A stretch of 64,000 nucleotides of DNA from Onchocerca volvulus (GCA_000499405.2 HG738139.1:15031723-15095722), one strand, 5' to 3'; positions 54,601-64,000 are shown, counted from the first letter of the stretch. The notes: generated by a model from the sequence alone, not told the origin. A program made the numbers and translations.

Positions 54601-57600
54601 AAAATAGAAGGAACGAAAGAAAAAAAAAGTAAAACAAATAACTTTTCAAGTAAATTTTAAAACCGGAATTTTGTTTTTCCAAAATCAACAGATGAAAGCA
54701 TAGAAGGAATTTACATTTCAAGTTTCTGATATTGCGATTATCGATCAGAGGATTTAAAATTTGTTCCAGTTAATTTAGATCAATAACACTAGACAGTAAT
54801 GTAATTAAATTTAAATTTTCAAAATTTGTTGCAAACAATTTATTATGATTTTTCCCATTGATTGTTAAGCATTTACAGATTTGAAATTCTTTTCTTTTAA
54901 TAACAAAAATTGACATTTTATGAAAATAATTCTTCTTCACATCTTTCCTGACATTTAAATTAACAATTTATTTATGCAACTTAAAGAGAGCATTGAAAAG
55001 AAAATTTGAAAAAGGAAATGAATTTCAAATTTATTTCAAATTTTCGAATTTAAAAACTAACCTCTGTTCGTTCAACTATCATGCGATTACGACTTCGAGA
55101 TCGTGAACGTTGTTCACTACGTATTATCGGTACTAAATTTGTCATTGATTGTGATCGATGTGGCATCGTTCGATCTAAATAAAAAGAATTAAAAAAAAAA
55201 AAAAAAGACAAACAAATTCGATCGCAATTTTCAAAATTTCAAAATTTATATTTTAATTTGAATTAATATTTTATCATAGATTTATTGAACATAATCGAGA
55301 ATTTTTTCCTCTCTCGAAATAGATTACCATATTGTCATAAAATTGGTTGTCATTCTTTAAAAATTGAAATGGATAATTTGAAATTATCCAGAAAGTTTTT
55401 TCCTGATTTTCTTTGATATAACGATGACAACTGACATGTAATTTCTTTATAATATAAAAGAAATAATAGAAAAAAGTAAAATGAAATAATTTTTGGATAA
55501 AATCAGTAATTAAGTTTCCATATGATAATGAAATAAATATTTGAGGGTAATTTTAGAAAAGTAAATTGAATGAGAATAAAATTTTAAAATTATAAATTTT
55601 ATTTTTAAAAAATTGGAAAAATGAATGAGCTATGATTCTTAACAGTTTTAATATTTCTATTTCACAAAAAAAAAAAAGTTAAACATTTCAGAAATGATTT
55701 AACAAATGATTGCCGGAATTATGATTCAAGCGATGCATCAGGTTGGATGAGATAGATAAACTTCACGACATATCGATTGAAAATGCAAAAATATGACGTG
55801 AATTTTATTTAAAAATTAATTAATTCTTCAAAAAAAAGAGAGCAGATTTGATAATTATAAATACATTAATTGAACAAAAATAGAGAAATGAAAAGAAAGG
55901 GAAAGAGAAAAAAAGAAGAAGGAAAGAAGCATAAAAATGATAATTGAAAAGTTGCTTTTTGATGGAAAAAAATTGCAGTTTGCTTCGATTTTTATATTTT
56001 TTTTTCATTCAAAATTTTCTCTTTCAAAGAATTTTCTTTCAGAAAAACTATTTGACGAATCAATTTTTAACAGAATTATAATCAATCAGATGATGGTTAA
56101 AAGATAATAATTGTTATGAAAGATTTTTGCGAAAAAAAAAAAATGCTTCATCTTTCCCTCCATCCATTCCAACCTTTTTAGTCCATTCCAACCAACCTTT
56201 TTAATCCATTCCGGAACTTATCTATGAAAATGATGATAAGGTATTGTTCAAGTTTTTGCATTTTAACAAAATTTTAAAAATTTCATCGAAAAAAAAACTT
56301 TTTTCTGTTGAAATAAAATGATTAATCAATCATACGACGGTTAAAAGATAATAATAATGGAAACATTTTTGCAAAAAAAAAATGCTTCGTCTATTTTTCC
56401 ATTCATTCTAGTCTTTTTTAATCCATTCTAGAACTCATTTATGAAAAAACGATTCCAATGAATAGTTCAAATTTTTCTTGTATTTTAATCAAAATTAAAA
56501 ATTTCATCCAAACTCTTTTTTTTTGGTAAAAAAAAGAAAATTGAAATAATGTAAAAACTATTATTTAACTGTTTTTCATATCTCTCATTTTAAATATGAT
56601 TGATGGTTTATAATTTTTCGCAATAATTATTTTTTTGCAAGAAAAAAAAATTTTTTTAAATTTTTTGATTTTTTTACTTTTGTTTTTTTTTTGTAATAAA
56701 TATTTTGGAAAAAAATGTTTTCATTTTTTCCAAAATATTTATTACATAAAAAAAAAAAAAAAGAAAGAAAAAACAATTCGCAAAAGTAAAAAAATCAATA
56801 ATAGATAAAATAATGAATAAATGAATAGATAAAATGAATAATCATTATCATATATTTGAAAGATATGTAAAAATTATTCTTTTTTTTCTTCTTTCTATTA
56901 TTAAAATTATTATATGAGACAAGAAAGGTTAGTGGAATTGGGACGAATATTTGAAAATTATTCAAAATTAGACGAAATTTTACGGCGCCAATAAGGTCCC
57001 ATAAATGAATGGCGATTTTCTTTTGACAATTTTTTTTTAATATTCTTCTCTGATCTATTTCTTTCATGAATTCTAATGGCTTAGTTCGACGAATTTTGCG
57101 ATATTCTCGATCGATCAAATAAACTTTTGCGATATTATTTGTCAAAAATTTTTTTTCTCAATTACAATTTCTTCATCGCTTTAAATCTTGTCTAATTTTA
57201 GTTATTATCAAAATGAATTGCTTAGTTAAACTTTTGTCTAAATCCTTCAAAAGATTATAATTTTGATGTCTTAAATTGTTACTTTTGAATTTTGATACAT
57301 TCCTAAAGTTTTTAATAGAATATCAAAAATTCAAATTTATATTTGTAAATTTTTTTTTTTTTTGATTGCTTTTGAAAATCCTAAAAATGATTTTTTTGTC
57401 ATCAAATTATCATTTGATATTACCTCTTATTTTTGCATTTGAAATTGCAAATTTATCCTACTTTTTTTTTTTAAAAAAAAAATATATTAAAAAATAGAAA
57501 AAGAAAAAAATTAGCAACAACGAATAGTTAGATGAAATTTAGGAATTGTAAAAAACATCAAAGAAAAATATAACTTTTAGCAAACTTTTCGACGAAGATT

Positions 57601-60600
57601 TTGTGTTTAATTATTATAGAAATAGTTCAAAATTTGTTAGAAACTTTAGTGAGCGAAATCTTTCTGAAATTATCAGAAAAAATCTTGCAAAATTGAGGAA
57701 TGAAAACGATAAATGTAATAATTTTTGGTAATATTCTTTGATTAGAATGTTAATATGATATGAGGTTAATAGGTCACTATAATATCAACATTGATTAATT
57801 CCTGTTCAGAAGGTTTTCGAAGATTTTGAACATTTTAGGATAGACAATTTGAATAGATCATGGAATAGAAATAATCCTTCAAAAAATCAGAATATTTCAA
57901 GACCGAAGAAATGCTGAAATAATATAAACTTTCAAAAAATTTGCATATCTCAGAATTCAAAGATTAGATTTCAGAATTCATGCATTTAAAAAAAAAAGTA
58001 ATAATAATATCTAATACAAACTCAGAATTCATAGACTAGATTTCAGAATTCATACATTTTTTTAGAAATTTGCATATTCGTAGATCGATATATAAATAAT
58101 TTTTGACGAAGAAAAGATATCGAAATGAAGAAAATGAGAAAATTCTATTTTATAAAAAGTTCAATTCTTCTTTCAATCGTTCTGATTCATTTTAATTTTT
58201 TTAACTAACAAATCGATTTGCATTTGAAACAATTTCATATTTTCTAAACTTTCCTAAATGAAGTTTGGAATCCCTTTTGAAATTCTTTTGTGACGGGAAT
58301 GAGAGAATTTTGATATATTAGGAATAATTTAATACGAAATTATTATATAATCCGGAAAAAATGATGAAAGGAAGATGTTAGATGCAAGCGAAAAATTTTC
58401 CGGAATATTCTTTGAATTAGTTCCATCAATCGGAAAAGTAGGAAACTAAATGCTGTAAATTATAATAAGTTTGAAAAAAAAAAAAATTCAAAAGTTGGAA
58501 GTTTTTTTTTTTTTCAATTCCCTTACAAAATATAAAGTATTAGTATAAAAACAATATCTAATACAAACTGAAAAAAACCTGCAATTCAATCAATGAAATT
58601 TCATAAAAGTTAATCAAATCTGAATTAAATTAATAAAATATAACAATTTCAAGGTAGAATAATAAACAATTACTGAAATATTGAAAGATATAAAATCACA
58701 TAAAAATCGATTATTGATTGATATTAGAAATTTTAGATGACATTTAGCTGTTTACAACTAAAAATTTGTATATAATGATTGATATTTTATAAGATAAAAG
58801 AACTGAAGAATTGGGTGGAAAATGAGGAAGAAAAGAAGAAGAAAGATAAACAATAAATATTGTTATGTGACAAGTTGACATCAAAATTGAGAAGATTTTA
58901 AATCGATTGAAAGAAAAATAATATCATTTATTAATTTTTGTATGACTGAGAATGTTATTAGCATATTTTCTTATCATATCAAAGCTATTATCTCTTATCA
59001 ATAAATTTATGCATGATTATTTAGCTTTTAATCAACATTTTATTCATGCAAAAATTCGATGATTTTTTTTTTTTTTTTTGGGGAACAAAAAATGATCAAA
59101 TATCGAATTTTTTTCTTTCAAGTTTTAAATTTGAACATTTTACTCATTAACTTTGCTAATATTACTTGATTTATTAGTACATGGATCATAGCTCTAAAAA
59201 TTAAATTATAAATAATATGCAAATTTTTTGAAATGATCATACCTACGAATCTTAATGATCAAATTATTCTATTAAAATTTACCTGTCAGAATGAATTTTC
59301 GTGACTTTTTCAAATTTTTAAAATTTGAAATGATTTTTATTTGAAATGACTAAATATACTTACAATTCAAAAAAAAATATGTACAATATAATAAAGCAGA
59401 CACTACTCGACTTTTTCCGAAAATATTTTGAGATAAAAAAAAAAAAACATTAGCGCTACAAAAATAAAAATTATTTCAAATTTTTAAAGTATCATCAAAA
59501 AAAAGAGATTTGAAGAAAGATTAATAAACTAGTAAATATAAAATCCGAATATTGGAAAGTTTGATAGGATTAAAATATAGGAAATACTTTTTTTTTGTCG
59601 AAAAATAATCCTTTAGGGAAAAATCTAGTTGCTATTATTCAAATTTCAAATTCGTTTTTTTTAATATTCTTTTTTTTTTTATTTTTTTTTTTTCTAGATT
59701 GTCAATTACTACTAGTCGATTAATTTTTCCGATATTTCTAAAATACGTGATCTTTGAACGATGCATATTTTAAAAGCATTAATTAAAATTTTGTAAGGAT
59801 TTTTGTTTTTGATTCCAACTAACACAGTTATTAACACAAGGTCAAGCAAAAAAATGAAATTGATAAAATATAAGTGAAAATTAAAAAAAAAAAAAAAGAA
59901 AACTCTAATGTAATCAAGAATTTGTAAAATTTTTCCAAAAATTTAAAAGAGTTAAATTTGAAGAATGAGAAAAAAAAAATGATTTGATATTTGTTGAACA
60001 ACGATTAGGATAGAAATAGTTATTTCTCTTACTACAGAGGAAATACCAAAATTTGTCCTTATTCTCATTTCTTTTTTTTTTTTTTTCCGAATAAAACTAA
60101 GCTGTTAATTGCAAATACTAATAGATTTGAAAGAAAATTGACGATTTCATTCAAAATGAATAATTATGCATCGAAATTTTAAAAGAGAAAAATTTAGATC
60201 TATTAGAAATTTAAAGCATTTTACAATTGATTTAGTAAGAAAAATCAAATGTATGAATGAGGACAAAAAAAAAAGATTTGATTAGCGAAATTTTAAAATG
60301 ATTTTGAAGTGTTGAATAAATGCTATAGGAAGTAGAAAGAAAAGTTTAATAATTCATAAAAAATATTCGTATTCTGGGGTCATTTCCGGTTTAACGACAT
60401 ACATAGCGAAATATTTTATGATATTCAAATTTCTAAACGAAAAAATTTCTTTTTCCATCTTTTTTCCGAAAAGAATTGTGAAAAACTGAAAATTCCATCT
60501 TTGTTCAAGATTTTTCAGTATTATGATAAAATCAACCATTTTAATTTAATTACCTTTTTTTCAGATTTTCTTTTTTTTTCTTTTCTTTTTTTTTTTGTTT

Positions 60601-62822
60601 GGCAGAATCATGGTTTAAATTTTTTTTTTTTCTGCAATTCGGTATTAATTCGAACGAAAAATTTTAGTCTAAATTTCCTAAAATTTAATTCCAGTTTAGA
60701 ACTGTAAAATAATTTTTTCAAAAAGCCGATTAGTTAATTCTTCAATTTAATCGTAAAGTTGGAGTTCAGTTTACTTTACAATTCTACTACTTAATGCTGT
60801 ATTAAGTAGTAAAATTGTTGGAAATCACTAGTAGAGCGAATAGAACGAATGGAAATTGGAATTTAAAGTGATAGGAATTAATAAATAAAAAATTTGAAGA
60901 GTAACAACATCTCTATAATCATAAAAACAGGTTTGAACTAATGCACCTGAAAAAGAGGTACAATGATTTACTTTTACTGCTATTTAAGTACAATTAAGTA
61001 CATAATCTGTAATCGAACACTCTAAAAGTTTCTGGAATGTGATTTAATGAATTCCAATAGTAATCATGAAAGAAAGGGATTTAAATTTAAGAAAACTTCA
61101 AATTCAAATTATAAAAACCGATAAATTCAGAAAAAAAACTTTCAAAACATATTTTTAATTATAATTCACGTCTTAAATTTTGATTACATTCAATATTTAG
61201 CTAATAATAGCCAAGAAAGTTTCTCGAACTAGAAAATATCTTGGCAAAATGAATTTTTGTTTTTCATTTTGAGCCATATTTTCATGATTTTGATATTAGT
61301 GAGAATATTGATAAAAAAGAATGTTCCAAACTTTCGATGTTCTAAATATTTGATTCATTTCCAAAAATAAATAAGATTTAATTAGCAGCAAAAGTCTAAA
61401 TAAATTTTTGTTCTAGGATAATCAGCAGCATTGATTATCAAAACTTTAATTATTCTTTTCTTGTTAAAAAAATATATATATATATTCATTATTTAACGAT
61501 ACAATGATATTTGATTATTTCAGTCTCATTTTTCTGATTCCATTTCTCTTTTAACGATTTCTTAACGATTCTTTCATTACTACAACTTGATTTCTATATA
61601 ATTATAATGAACTCATAAAAATCCCCGAATGGACAGGTAAATATGCACATGAACGGAACAGGTAGAAAGAATAATTCGTCTATTTCATATCATGCTGCAA
61701 ACAATCAATTTAATTTATGAAAAAAAGATCCTGAAATCTAGATTAATTCTCATATCATATCTTCACTTTTGCTTTATCAGTCATCATCCCTCAAACTTTT
61801 CGATAGAATTTCTCGAATACTATCCTTTCATTAAAATGCTCAATTTGTTACCATTTCTTGTCCTATTCGAGTGATAGGAAATTTTTGAATAACACAATTC
61901 TCATCATTTTTCGTTTATTTGTTTATTTGTACAGAATACAAAAAAATTTAACTTTTTTATTGTCTATAAAAGCGTATTTGTTGGTATCTGTGCATGTATG
62001 AAATGTATGTGCATAAATATTTACACATTCATATGTAGTTTAAACATATAAAAATGTTTAGTTTGCATAGATAAGAAAGAAATGCTGAAACAATAAACTT
62101 AAAAGTGGGAAAAATTTGATCAAAAAAATGATTTAAATATGTATAGAATGAGAGAGAATAGAATAAAAAAGAAAATAGAATAAAATAAATGATTAACTAT
62201 AATTAAATTAAATTAAATTGCAAAAAAGAAAAAATCGGAATAAATTTAAAAAAAAAAAATAAAAAACCAGTTAAGATTGAAATTTCAGAAATGTCATGTT
62301 ATAAAAAATTAATCTTGTTTATTCGACAATTGATGATTTAGTTAATTACAATTCCTTCATAAATTAATCAGAAAGAAAGTACACAATTGAAATTTGTAAA
62401 TAATTCATTGTACAAAAATATTCCAATCAATTGGTATCATTAGATAACAAACCCAGTAATGAAAAAAAAAAAAAAAAAAAAAGGAACGGAATGGAACTCT
62501 GTATCACAGCTATTATTTTAGGCATAAGTAAGAGCTAAAATGAAAAGAATTTTAAAAATTTTAATAGTCTGGATTGAAAATAAAATATTTATTGCTATAT
62601 GTTTGTGTTTTCAATTCAATTAGTTCAATTCTATTCAGTTAAAAGTTTGATTTAATATCGATTAATTTGACAGTACATTATATTTGCTAAAAATCTAACA
62701 ATTTCACAAAGTAAACAAAAACTAACCGCTCATTCCACATCGTACTTTAACTTTAATATTCATATTGGATTCTTTATCAAAATTCCAATCAGCTAAGTTC
62801 ACAATTGAAAGATCTCCAAGTA
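21544..62822 (-). CDS. long unassigned gene: 762-residue Ser/Thr/Glu/Lys-rich protein, 16 exons
   Basis: I do not recognise this family. Exons in transcript order are 62822-62727, 55174-55062, 54058-53975, 52919-52869, 52633-52308, 46204-46025, 43703-43559, 34916-34734, 32849-32682, 31731-31660, 31140-31048, 30726-30319, 30027-29941, 29831-29733, 26221-26132 and 21696-21544. Phases match at every junction; from the ATG at 62763 the coding length is 2289 nt. The product has no signal peptide or membrane segment in this form. It has a short RSRSRSR stretch, a Gly-Tyr-Thr-Gly-Glu-Arg hexapeptide repeat, and mostly charged or Ser/Thr-rich sequence of disordered type. Two short segments (IVSALTQKF and AIKKIGSKF) look like amphipathic helices. 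I infer a scaffold or cytoskeletal adaptor. Undetected exons, and a 5' end outside the window, are possible. Confidence 0.75.
23947..24228. repeat. degenerate direct duplication in intron
   Basis: Both halves share TTCAAGYCATAYYTTTACTA and then GGAATTAATTTTTACTMAAA, about 180 bp apart. Confidence 0.75.
24520..24654 (-). CDS. candidate alternative first exon C (hydrophobic then proline-rich)
   Basis: ATG at 24654. Forty-five codons read MKFVLLKIISYKYLSH, then three PP-containing blocks (PPPFPPLPATFPPLPPSF), ending phase 0 at a perfect GTAAGT donor. Joined to exon 21696 it gives a 95-residue protein. The repeated GGA-like composition may be a low-complexity accident. Confidence 0.35.
26132..26221 (-). 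CDS. long gene exon, 30 codons
   Basis: Reads SSKERSDMTTQPKTPQTSTI and then SPAVISSSTK. Acceptor TTTACAG, donor GTATTG, phase 0. Confidence 0.8.
26222..29732. other. intron of the long gene
   Basis: No supported coding segment. It contains a tandem duplication near 28980-29381 and A/T-rich filler. Confidence 0.6.
28980..29381. repeat. tandem duplication of about 195 bp
   Basis: The word TATAATATAAATTAAA with flanks (AATCAATTTGAA before, TTCATTGAA after) occurs near 29100-29190 and again near 29293-29381. The upstream parts are also similar. Confidence 0.75.
29733..29831 (-). CDS. long gene exon, 33 codons
   Basis: Reads EEKHRKPDEREALSSYDSGS and ends YESKWDETEK. Acceptor TTAAAG, donor GTAAAA, phase 0. 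Confidence 0.78.
29941..30027 (-). CDS. possible long gene exon, 29 codons
   Basis: Reads QRENVRQHSPIWAIIKSTRN and ends in a Glu/Lys run. The acceptor ATTTTAG is good but the donor GTTCAT is poor. The phase is 0 on both sides, so inclusion or skipping keeps the frame. Confidence 0.5.
30319..30726 (-). CDS. long gene's largest exon, 136 codons
   Basis: Begins FVQDSMPHQREWIEETKKEV, has a Trp-containing stretch (GAWQYDTKHFPP), paired ELRHHDTP / ELRHGDTP repeats and a Thr/Ser-rich middle, and ends KTVELDEEIA. Acceptor TTTCCAG, donor GTAAGA, phase 0. Confidence 0.9.
31048..31140 (-). CDS. long gene exon, 31 codons
   Basis: Reads ITVYEYDSQKISRRTGEKPI and then EHSLHEQKTEK. Acceptor TTTTTCAG, donor GTACGA, phase 0. 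It repeats the VYEYD word of exon 54058-53975. Confidence 0.82.
31660..31731 (-). CDS. long gene exon, 24 codons
   Basis: Reads KRDESYVETSSETRFITPIH and then QKEE. Acceptor TTTTAG, donor GTAAGT, phase 0. Confidence 0.82.
32604..32650 (-). other. 14-bp perfect hairpin just inside an intron
   Basis: Arms ATTTCATACATCAT (32604-32617) and ATGATGTATGAAAT (32637-32650) enclose 19 bases. It lies about 30 nt downstream of the 32682 splice donor in the transcript. Confidence 0.8.
32682..32849 (-). CDS. long gene exon, 56 codons
   Basis: Reads GGPKAKELPQLLPAVEMRTT, then GGIYRKIDYEVIDDSK and a Ser/Gln-rich end. Acceptor TTTCAG, donor GTAAGT, phase 0. Confidence 0.88.
34454..34502. other. run of 49 N (assembly gap)
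   Basis: Unresolved bases in an intron, downstream of exon 34916-34734 in the transcript. The true gap length may differ. Confidence 0.99.
34734..34916 (-). CDS. long gene exon with IVSALTQKF motif
   Basis: Encodes 61 codons: PRVSVSPVPSLRSPPAVSST, then KSGIVSALTQKFEMNSGKQV, ending GNKWSPK. Acceptor TTTTTCAG, donor GTATGT, phase 0. It is the first exon shared with the candidate start exon at 37747. Confidence 0.87.
35257..35411. repeat. large nested inverted repeat (fold-back)
   Basis: Perfect 44-bp outer arms lie at 35281-35324 and 35368-35411. Inside them is a second perfect 16-bp palindrome (35325-35340 and 35344-35359). A 26-bp segment at about 35255-35280 is repeated directly at 35341-35366. 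Confidence 0.93.
35568..35637. repeat. 35-bp tandem duplication
   Basis: Two adjacent 35-bp copies, each beginning AATTCTTATATTAATTATCA, with one mismatch. Confidence 0.95.
37200..37660. repeat. degenerate tandem array, about three units
   Basis: Units of roughly 130-150 bp each pair a purine-rich GAAGAAAAA-type segment with a later TTTATTTGCATAAAA-type segment. It lies next to candidate exon B. Confidence 0.5.
37747..37887 (-). CDS. candidate alternative first exon B (Met-Cys, basic)
   Basis: ATG at 37887. It reads MCFGFSKRANRLSRTLQKKF, then a Thr/Ser stretch and KSKRLRRHKVT, ending in phase 0 at GTGAAT as exon 34916 requires. The Met-Cys start followed by basic residues could allow lipidation or membrane attachment, which is inference. 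The resulting protein would be 497 residues. Confidence 0.5.
43559..43703 (-). CDS. long gene exon with AIKKIGSKF motif
   Basis: The first base completes Ser, then SPIRNTSYYNPSISIHLPVD, a Thr-rich run, and TAIKKIGSKFADDIAV. Acceptor TTTCAG, donor GTAAGT, leaving in phase 0. Confidence 0.85.
44400..44730. repeat. degenerate direct duplication
   Basis: The block from GCGATCAACATATATCTTTG to CAGAAATTTCTACGACACTT recurs from GCGATTAACATGTATTTTTA to CAGAAATTTCTACCATACTT with an internal insertion. Confidence 0.75.
46025..46204 (-). CDS. long gene exon, 60 residues
   Basis: Starts with one base that completes Arg (AG+G, or CG+G from the candidate exon at 47194). It reads SKSGSLREFLSDYENIINGT and ends STTRYTDSASPEY. 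Acceptor TTTCAG, donor GTTAAC. Confidence 0.85.
47194..47375 (-). CDS. candidate alternative first exon A (Asn/Asp-rich)
   Basis: ATG at 47375; reads MSLRLLVEIQQLFSTFFDVS, then an Asp/Asn-rich acidic tail, ending two bases into a codon at GTAAAT. Those two bases plus the first base of exon 46204 make Arg, exactly as from exon 52308. No in-frame acceptor precedes it, so it fits a separate promoter. The resulting protein would be 619 residues. Confidence 0.5.
50101..50194 (+). repeat. 32-bp tandem repeat, three units, GC-rich
   Basis: Units of 32, 32 and 30 bp begin TTTTGGCGGG, TTCTGGAGGG and TTTTGGAGGG and end CTTACGG. Much more G/C-rich than the neighbouring intron. Confidence 0.93.
50257..50340. 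repeat. dispersed repeat related to 740-890
   Basis: Contains TTTCAAATCAATCGGTAAGG and ACATTGACATTTTTATTTAT in the same order as the first kilobase. It directly follows the 32-bp array. Confidence 0.5.
51918..52020. repeat. ATT/ATC trinucleotide tract
   Basis: Imperfect (ATT)n with ATC and ACT variants on the plus strand. Confidence 0.85.
52308..52633 (-). CDS. long gene exon with hexapeptide repeat
   Basis: Encodes 108 codons plus two bases. It begins GKPIKINCEPEILDEQSRRK, continues through a charged helix-like stretch, then six hexapeptides (52528-52421), and ends in an acidic Ser/Tyr segment. Acceptor TTACAG, donor GTTGGT. Its G+C content is well above that of its surroundings. Confidence 0.9.
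52421..52528 (-). repeat. in-frame 18-bp coding repeat (GYTGER type), six units
   Basis: The six units read GYTGER, EYTGER, GYAGER, GYTGER, GYAGER and GFTGGW. The later units alternate Thr and Ala, which implies a 36-bp expansion step. The nucleotide sequence is nearly identical between units, so the array is young or homogenised. Confidence 0.93.
52869..52919 (-). CDS. long gene exon, 17 codons
   Basis: Reads ISMAIETTLDDSASSHY, with a TTTTCAG acceptor and GTAAGT donor, phase 0. At 51 nt it could be a skipped cassette without frame change. Confidence 0.7.
53975..54058 (-). CDS. long gene exon, 28 codons
   Basis: Reads VRQGCDKFIGNGSKNGGYMQ and then VEVYEYDL. Acceptor TTTCAG, donor GTATTA, phase 0. 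The VYEYD word recurs in exon 31140-31048. Confidence 0.8.
54405..54545. repeat. tandem duplication of about 76 bp
   Basis: AAAAATAATTTCACAAATGT and AAAAATAATTTCATAAATAT sit at equivalent points of two adjacent copies. Confidence 0.75.
55062..55174 (-). CDS. long gene exon: Arg/Ser-rich segment
   Basis: Acceptor TATTTAG, donor GTTAGT. Two bases complete an Asp codon, then RTMPHRSQSMTNLVPIIRSE and the RSRSRSRNR stretch follow. The internal ATG (MPHRSQ) could also serve as a start in shorter transcripts. Confidence 0.8.
56079..56520. repeat. tandem duplication of about 240 bp
   Basis: GGTTAAAAGATAATAAT, a poly(A) run, ATGCTTCRTCT, TAATCCATTC and AAATTTCATC recur in the same order starting at about 56079 and 56321. 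Confidence 0.85.
56667..56796. repeat. inverted repeat (fold-back)
   Basis: Outer 16-bp arms (56667-56682 and 56781-56796) pair perfectly. Inner arms of about 25 bp (56692-56717 and 56722-56746) pair with a single extra A. The loop is four bases. Confidence 0.93.
57951..58060. repeat. short direct duplication
   Basis: CAGAATTCAAAGATTAGATT and CAGAATTCATAGACTAGATT, each followed by TCAGAATTCATRCATTT, lie about 70 bp apart. Confidence 0.85.
62727..62822 (-). CDS. long gene, first recognisable exon
   Basis: The acceptor-like ATATCAG precedes 62822, and the donor GTTAGT follows 62727. The frame reads LGDLSIVNLADWNFDKESN and then MNIKVKVRCGMS, with one base passed to the next exon. If the ATG at 62763 is the start, the upstream part is 5' UTR. 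The upstream codons also look coding, so this may be an internal exon of a longer gene. Confidence 0.6.
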
Positions 62823-64000
62823 CTGATATGTGACGTATGTGACGCAGTTCATCGAATTAATCAAATCATTCCGAAGGAGGCATTTGTCCTTCCGTAAACT
62901 TTGCCGTTTTTGTAGATCGATTTTATTATTTATTTGATTTGTATATTACATAAGTACACCGACTTCTTGCTTTATTTTCTTTTCCTTTCTAACTTAAAGT
63001 AAAATGCTTAATTGATGTTTATACGATAAATCAGTTTTTCTTTCTGAACAACGCAATGTATTATCAGATGTAAATGTGCTGAAGTAACGTTCTCTATTAT
63101 CTCATTGATTTTCCTCGATGATAAAAATAAATCAAAACAATAGAAAATAACAGAACTAAAAAAAAATTATTTATTTATTTATTTAAAATATTAGTTGAAA
63201 CTTAAATATGAAAAGCTTTAATTTTTAAAAATTCTCATGGAACAAATTCTCAGCAATTAAAAATTAATTTTGTTAATTTTTTTACTTGTGTTGGAAATAT
63301 TTTTGTGTTATTAAACTTTCAGTTTTAACATGTGATTTCACTATTTCAATTTATCAACAATTTGCCGAACTTTAAAGTTATGCGTAATGCCTCAAATTTC
63401 AACATATCTCAAATTTCATGTGAAATAAAGTATTTCTATTAGTTGCATTTGTGATCATATAAAGGTCTAAAATAATCTAAATATTTATATTATATCATTC
63501 TATCACATGGATTGTTAGATTAACGGTAATACTTAACCGATTGATTGCAATGTTTATATTTCTTCGTCTAATATGATATCAAACTATCGGAGAATTGTAA
63601 ACTATTGAAATCACAAATATTATCAAACGTTATAAACAATCTCACTATAAAAAAAAATTGTCACCTGTTTTCATTTCATTCATCCAATTTTATCATTCAC
63701 TCATTCATTCACTTTCTTTTTTACTACTTTGCTTTATTGTCACGAGTGCTTTCAAATATTCTATCCCAAATATCGGATAACCGAAGAATATATTTCATAA
63801 GTTGCCAATATTTATAGCAACCAAAATATCTTCATTTTTTTTTATTTCATAAGAAGTCAAATCGTAACATATGTTAATTAAAATGTCAAGATGTTGCATA
63901 ATTAATTGCAGTGTTGCAAGGACTAAAGTTTATAAACAATTATTAAATTGCTTACAACATTTACATTGTTTGAATTGAATTAACTATGTGAAATCTAATT
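62823..64000. other. upstream flank of the long gene, no supported gene
   Basis: A short minus-strand open segment continues just upstream of 62822 (RQSLRKDKCLLRNDL), but in a different frame from the exon. No promoter element is convincing. The remainder is A/T-rich with no coding signal. Confidence 0.5.

Larger units (their letters stand above)
55175..62726. other. 7.5-kb intron of the long gene
   Basis: Holds tandem duplications near 56079-56520 and 57951-58060 and a fold-back at 56667-56796. A minus-strand segment at 57145-56990 has coding-like codons (KVYLIDREYRKIRRTKPLEF) and a possible GTAAAA donor, but its phase does not fit the next exon. Confidence 0.55.

Noticed and set aside
60354..60539. 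Minus-strand segment reading YFAMYVVKPEMTPEYEYF
   Set aside because: The tail looks coding for under 20 residues, but splice sites around it give conflicting frames and nothing nearby joins to it.
1..64000. tRNA, rRNA, CRISPR or bacterial-type operon signals
   Set aside because: I looked for cloverleaf arms such as GGTTCRANNCC, spaced direct repeats and ribosome-binding sites and saw none.

Overview
The window is about 78% A+T eukaryotic DNA with short exons, GT..AG introns and acceptors ending TTTCAG or TTTTAG. Both multi-exon genes that I can resolve lie on the minus strand. The first encodes an intermediate filament protein of the nematode IF-A type. That protein, the TTTCAG acceptors and the 4-nt leader after an acceptor-like site all point to a nematode. 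The base composition and many small exons would suit a spirurid or filarial worm, but that placement is inference.

Layout. Positions 1-3997 are 3' flank with an unexplained GC-rich island (24-340) and dispersed repeats. Positions 3998-10900 hold the complete intermediate filament gene: 14 coding exons, 584 residues, all splice phases consistent. Positions 10901-21543 form a 10.6-kb gap with no gene I can support; it holds an approximately 30-bp minisatellite, a (TA)n tract, a CT-rich tract and a GAT-rich tract. Positions 21544-62822 hold one very long minus-strand gene that I could not assign to a family. It has 16 exons of 37-408 nt spread over 41 kb, and they join in frame to 762 residues. 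The product is rich in Ser, Thr, Glu, Lys and Arg, has no domain I recognise, and looks like a disordered scaffold or cytoskeletal adaptor. Positions 62823-64000 hold nothing I can support.

The most interesting feature is in the long gene. Three separate ATG-initiated, donor-terminated open segments lie inside its introns (47194-47375, 37747-37887, 24520-24654). Each has exactly the phase needed to splice into the next downstream exon. If real, they are alternative first exons giving a nested set of proteins of about 762, 619, 497 and 95 residues that share a C-terminus but differ at the N-terminus. One N-terminus is Asn/Asp-rich, one begins Met-Cys and is strongly basic, and one is hydrophobic then proline-rich. 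The introns also carry two large fold-back palindromes and many degenerate tandem duplications. There is a 49-bp run of N at 34454-34502.
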